A DNA stretch of 10,096 bases, taken from Gallionellaceae bacterium UBA5126 (GTDB lineage: Bacteria > Pseudomonadota > Gammaproteobacteria > Burkholderiales > Gallionellaceae). The position numbers and the translations under genes are program-made. Shown here piece by piece: positions 7,397 to 10,096 of the stretch. The stretch lies in the NCBI GenBank assembly GCA_002414205.1, contig DHYQ01000037.1, positions 40,094-50,189 of the forward strand, given 5' to 3'. A model generated the notes under the pieces. It worked only from the letters and a program-made list of their open reading frames with translations, did no database searches and had not been told where the DNA came from. Numbering within the stretch: the stretch's first letter is position 1; each line of letters begins with the position of its first letter.

Positions 7397-8178
7397 GGTT
7401 GTCCTTTCAAATTAAAGGGCTGTTGCTGTGGCAAGCCCCAGGCCGGGTCGTAGCGGATGGCGCGCAGGTACAGGCCGTCCGGCATAAAAGTTGGCGCGGC
7501 GCGGCTGCGTTGGCGGCTGGTGAGCACGTCGGCCAGCCAGTCGGGCGGGTATTTGCCTTTGCCGACGTAGAGCAGGCTGCCGACCAGATTGCGCACTTGG
7601 TGATGCAAAAAGGCGTTGGCGGCCAGATCGAAGGTGAACAGTTCGCCGTCTTGGCGGATGTCCAGTTGGTACAGGTGCTTGACCGGCGATTTGGCTTGGC
7701 ATTCGGCGGCGCGGAAGGCGCTGAAGTCGTGTTCGCCCAGCAGATATTGCGCGGCAGCTTGCATGGCGGCCAAGTCCAGCGGGGCGTGAAACCAGCCGAT
7801 TTGGCCGGATTGCAACGCCGGGCGGGTGGGGGCGTTGCGCAGCAAATAGCGGTAGCTGCGGCCCTGGGCGGAGAAGCGGGCGTGAAAGTCGTCGCTGACT
7901 GGATGCGCCCAGCGGACGGCAACATCGGACGGCAACAAGGCGTTGGCTCCGCGCACCCAGGCGGACAATGGGCGGCTGGTCTGGCTGTCGAAATGCACCA
8001 CCTGCTCCAGCGCATGCACGCCGGTGTCGGTGCGCCCGGCGGCTTGCACGCTGACCGGGTGCCCGGCGATTTGGCTCAAGGCAAGTTGCAGGGTGTCTTG
8101 TACGGTGCGCCCCTCGCGCTGGCTTTGCCAACCGAGGTAGCCGCTGCCGTCGTATTCCACGCCGAGGGCGATTCTCAT
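7393..8178 (-). CDS. truA: tRNA pseudouridine(38-40) synthase
   Basis: TruA converts uridine to pseudouridine at positions 38-40 in the anticodon stem-loop of many tRNAs. I start it at the ATG at 8178, giving MRIALGVEYDGSGYLGWQ, the standard N-terminus, and 261 residues; the open frame runs 18 codons further but overlaps the upstream gene and looks unrelated. The catalytic aspartate is D51 in AGRTDTGVHA (E. coli Asp60). RSYRYLL and the HHQVRN segment of the C-terminal half are also present. The ATG overlaps the ecfT-like stop as ATGA, with GGTGG 8 nt upstream. The gene ends in ATGA with trpF. truA next to trpF is a common proteobacterial arrangement; here it also leads into trpBA. Confidence 0.97.
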   Translation of the reverse strand: MRIALGVEYDGSGYLGWQSQREGRTVQDTLQLALSQIAGHPVSVQAAGRTDTGVHALEQVVHFDSQTSRPLSAWVRGANALLPSDVAVRWAHPVSDDFHARFSAQGRSYRYLLRNAPTRPALQSGQIGWFHAPLDLAAMQAAAQYLLGEHDFSAFRAAECQAKSPVKHLYQLDIRQDGELFTFDLAANAFLHHQVRNLVGSLLYVGKGKYPPDWLADVLTSRQRSRAAPTFMPDGLYLRAIRYDPAWGLPQQQPFNLKGQP

Positions 8179-8786
8179 GCGGAGATCCACCAAAAAAGCA
8201 GGCCCGCCAGCAACAACAGCCCATCCAGCCAAGTGAAGGCGTGGCGCGGGAGTTGCAGCGCTTGCAATGGCGTGTTATCTGGCGTGTCGGCCAAGTCGTG
8301 CAGGATGTCCTGCCAGCGGCGACCACCACGCAGCATGCCGGCTTCGGCATATTGCAGGGTCAGCACCAGCCGGATGCTGAAGCGTTCGCGGGACAGACCC
8401 AGCCAGTGCAGCGGTGTGAGCAGACTATGGATGCCGCTCATCCATTGCGTCCGATCCAGTTTGTCCAGCAAAAAAGCCAGGCTGGCCAGTGCCAGCAGCA
8501 AACGGCTGAGTTGGGTCAGACCCTCTTGTACGCCTTCGTGGGTGGGGCTGAAATTGTCCAGTACGGGCAACAGCGCCACGCCGGGTACGTTGTAGGCATA
8601 CACCAGCAGCAGTGTTAGCAGCAACCAGCGGGTGCGGCGCAGCAGTTGGCGCAGCTTGACGGGGGAAAAGTGCAGTGAAATCAGCAGGGTAAGCAAGGTC
8701 AGCCAGAGCAGCAACAGGAAAGGCAGACGCTGCACGGTGGTGACCAGCAGGCCCCAGACCAAGATTTGTGTTGCGGGATGGAACAT
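8175..8786 (-). CDS. EcfT/CbiQ-family transmembrane protein
   Basis: This 203-residue hydrophobic protein fits the transmembrane (T) component of energy-coupling factor transporters. These connect ATPase subunits to a substrate-binding S component for vitamin or metal uptake. It opens with MFHPATQILVW, like family members that begin with a short 'HP-T-L' stretch. Membrane segments fall at about 8-17 (weak), 22-38, 53-66, 92-108 and 185-202. The middle has the family pattern of EGLTQLSRLLL (88-98), then TPLHWLGLSRERF (124-136) before RLVLTLQY, and one LRGG (152-155) that could be a coupling-helix Arg-Gly motif; I do not see a second. No ATPase or S-component gene is visible. The ATG at 8786 follows an in-frame TGA and has no Shine-Dalgarno. 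The substrate is unknown. Confidence 0.75.
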   Translation of the reverse strand: MFHPATQILVWGLLVTTVQRLPFLLLLWLTLLTLLISLHFSPVKLRQLLRRTRWLLLTLLLVYAYNVPGVALLPVLDNFSPTHEGVQEGLTQLSRLLLALASLAFLLDKLDRTQWMSGIHSLLTPLHWLGLSRERFSIRLVLTLQYAEAGMLRGGRRWQDILHDLADTPDNTPLQALQLPRHAFTWLDGLLLLAGLLFWWISA

Positions 8787-8788
8787 TC

Positions 8789-8820
8789 AAAAGTGCAGGG
8801 GCGGTGAGCCCGCCCCTGTG
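8789..8820 (-). terminator. Probable terminator/attenuating hairpin after fimV
   Basis: On the minus strand CAGGGGCGG (8818-8810) pairs perfectly over nine positions with CCGCCCCTG (8804-8796), around a 5-nt loop. Next come CAC and four T residues. The stem is GC-rich and strong, but the U-tract is short and displaced by three bases, so termination may be partial. It lies entirely within the 41-nt gap between the fimV stop and the next start codon. Confidence 0.6.
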
Positions 8821-8827
8821 GACTGCA

Positions 8828-10096
8828 TCAGATTTTTTTCAGCATGGCTTGTGCTTCGGCCACCTGATCCGGGCTACCTTCGCGGGCCACTTCTTCCAGC
8901 AATTCCTTGGCGGATTGTGGATCGTCCATTTCGATGTAAACCCGTGCCAAGTCTAGCTTGTTGCCAACGCTTTGTGCGGCGGTGTTTTCACCGATGGGCA
9001 CGTTGCTGGTTTCGCCACCGATGTTCAGGTTCAGACCGCCGAAATCCAGCTTCATGCTACTGGAGCCGGTCAAACTGCCGACATCTGGCAGGGGAGGCAA
9101 GTCCAGTGCAGGCATGCTGGATGTCAAGGCGGCGATGTCCGGTACGGCGAAATCCACACCGGCAGTCGAGAAATTGCTCGTGGCAGACAAGGTGCTCACG
9201 GCAGCGGTTTTGCTGGTATTGCTGGCGAACAGACTGTCAAAATCCGGCAGTGTGCTGCTGCCCGCATCGCTGCTCCCGGTAGCGGGAGTGCTAAACAGGC
9301 TGTCGATGCTGGCCGCTGTATTGTCGTTGCTCGCAGGCAGGCCAATATCCGGCAAGGCAAAACCAAGGTCACCCGATGGGAATACCAAGGGATCGGCGGC
9401 CACGGCAGGCGCGGGTGTGGGTGCGTCTGCGGTTGCAAAGCCGATATTGCCGGTGGAGAAGTTGCTCAGCGGATCAGCCGCGACGGCAGCACTGGAGGAA
9501 GTCAATTCACCGGGCATGGCAAACTGTATACCACCCGTGCTGAAGCTGGCGGTCGATTCCGCCGGTGCGGGGGCGGTTTTGCTGGGTGGCATGGTCAGTT
9601 CAACATTGAACTGCATATCCATCATAGGCAAACCTTCCGGCAGGTTGGCGGTGCTTTCGACAGCGGGGGCCATGGCGGGAATTTCAGGCATGGTGAAGTC
9701 CATGCTGACATTGGTATTGGCCTTGAATGCTTGCGTTGGCGGGATGGTGGGATGCATGGAGGTGACATCAAACACCGCCGCACTACCGGTGCTGTCACCG
9801 CGCATGGCGGGGTTTTCCGAAGTCGCGCCTGCGACATTGATGTCCAGACCGGTGCCTCCACCCTGTTGTGGCGTGACCACAGGTGTCTTGGAGGTGAAGG
9901 TGCCAATATCAAAATCCAGCATAGGCGCTGCGGCTGGCGGTGCTGCGCTGAATGCGGCGACTTTTTGGCTGTCCGCAACCGGGGCTTCCCCATCCGCCAA
10001 GTACAAGGAATTGCCAGGCTCCAGCTTGCGGCCCAATGCGGCCGCTTGCGCCCAAACATTTTCGTCCCCACTGTCTTTCAGTTGATGAGCGACAGC
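8828..10096 (-). CDS. fimV: FimV-like protein, C-terminal part (start outside window)
   Basis: FimV-family proteins are large inner-membrane/periplasmic proteins with a LysM domain, an acidic cytoplasmic region and a C-terminal motif. They organise the cell pole and type IV pili. Only the last 422 codons are visible; the frame is open to the right edge, so the LysM and membrane regions are not seen. The best evidence is the end: NKLDLARVYIEMDDPQSAKEL, then LEEVAREGSPDQVAEAQAMLKKI, a good fit to the FimV C-terminal domain. Visible residues 1-35 (AVAHQLKDSGDENVWAQAAA...) look like the end of a helical repeat. Between them lie some 300 residues low in charge and rich in Ala, Ser, Thr, Pro and Gly, with a repeated F-S-T-G-x-I-x-F-A motif. 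It sits upstream of truA, as FimV does in Pseudomonas. Confidence 0.85.
   Translation of the reverse strand, partial: AVAHQLKDSGDENVWAQAAALGRKLEPGNSLYLADGEAPVADSQKVAAFSAAPPAAAPMLDFDIGTFTSKTPVVTPQQGGGTGLDINVAGATSENPAMRGDSTGSAAVFDVTSMHPTIPPTQAFKANTNVSMDFTMPEIPAMAPAVESTANLPEGLPMMDMQFNVELTMPPSKTAPAPAESTASFSTGGIQFAMPGELTSSSAAVAADPLSNFSTGNIGFATADAPTPAPAVAADPLVFPSGDLGFALPDIGLPASNDNTAASIDSLFSTPATGSSDAGSSTLPDFDSLFASNTSKTAAVSTLSATSNFSTAGVDFAVPDIAALTSSMPALDLPPLPDVGSLTGSSSMKLDFGGLNLNIGGETSNVPIGENTAAQSVGNKLDLARVYIEMDDPQSAKELLEEVAREGSPDQVAEAQAMLKKI

Noticed and set aside
8179..8232. N-terminal extension of truA by 18 codons
   Set aside because: The extension overlaps the ecfT-like gene and lacks TruA similarity; MRIALGVEYDG is the standard start.
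7399..8595. Long plus-strand open frame of 398 codons opposite truA and the ecfT-like gene
   Set aside because: It lies antisense to two recognised genes with conserved motifs. Its translation resembles no family and follows from the GC codon bias of the real strand.
8821..8838. Run of seven A residues at the end of the fimV-like gene as a possible frameshift site
   Set aside because: It encodes the natural Lys-Lys-Ile end just before the stop. A shift would change only a few residues and no stimulatory logic is evident.
8958..10085. Plus-strand open frame of 375 codons opposite the FimV-like gene
   Set aside because: Low-complexity translation that mirrors the repetitive FimV linker; the minus strand has the recognisable FimV C-terminal domain.
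1..10096. Defence system, CRISPR array, prophage, transposase, tRNA or rRNA
   Set aside because: I looked on both strands and found none; nearly all of the window is explained by conserved housekeeping genes.

Overview
The window is a compact, almost fully coding stretch in which all eleven recognisable genes lie on the minus strand. Transcribed order, from high to low coordinates: fimV-like (3' part) – ecfT/cbiQ-like – truA – trpF – trpB – trpA – accD – folC – dedD (SPOR) – cvpA – purF (5' part). This is a well-known chromosomal housekeeping neighbourhood of Gammaproteobacteria and Betaproteobacteria. The FimV C-terminal domain, DedD/SPOR and CvpA-PurF arrangement point to a Gram-negative proteobacterium. 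The trpFBA-accD arrangement is shared by several beta and gamma lineages, so I cannot settle the class from sequence alone. GC content looks moderately high and even, and no part looks recently acquired.

Layout. At the right edge is the C-terminal part of a FimV-like polar/peptidoglycan-linked protein; its start lies outside the window. It is followed by a perfect 9-bp hairpin that ends just before an EcfT/CbiQ-like membrane protein gene. The ecfT-like gene, truA and trpF are joined by 4-nt ATGA overlaps, trpF and trpB overlap by 17 nt, and trpB and trpA share another ATGA overlap. These five genes are probably one translationally coupled transcript. A 177-nt non-coding gap follows, containing two different palindromic repeats, one with a G-quadruplex-like tract. 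Then comes accD with a strong ribosome-binding site and a textbook intrinsic terminator. folC follows after a short gap, then dedD, cvpA (ATGA overlap) and purF, which runs off the left edge just after its PRPP-binding loop.

Function. trpF, trpB and trpA cover the isomerase and synthase steps of tryptophan synthesis. truA modifies tRNA, accD supplies malonyl-CoA for fatty acid synthesis, folC makes folylpolyglutamate, and purF commits PRPP to purines. dedD and cvpA are envelope proteins, and fimV links to cell-pole organisation. The grouping is one of conserved growth-related genes, not a single pathway.

I found no defence system, mobile gene, CRISPR array or RNA gene. The points worth a second look are the structured accD-trpA gap, the orphan EcfT-like protein, the hairpin abutting its start codon, and the repeats in the FimV-like protein.
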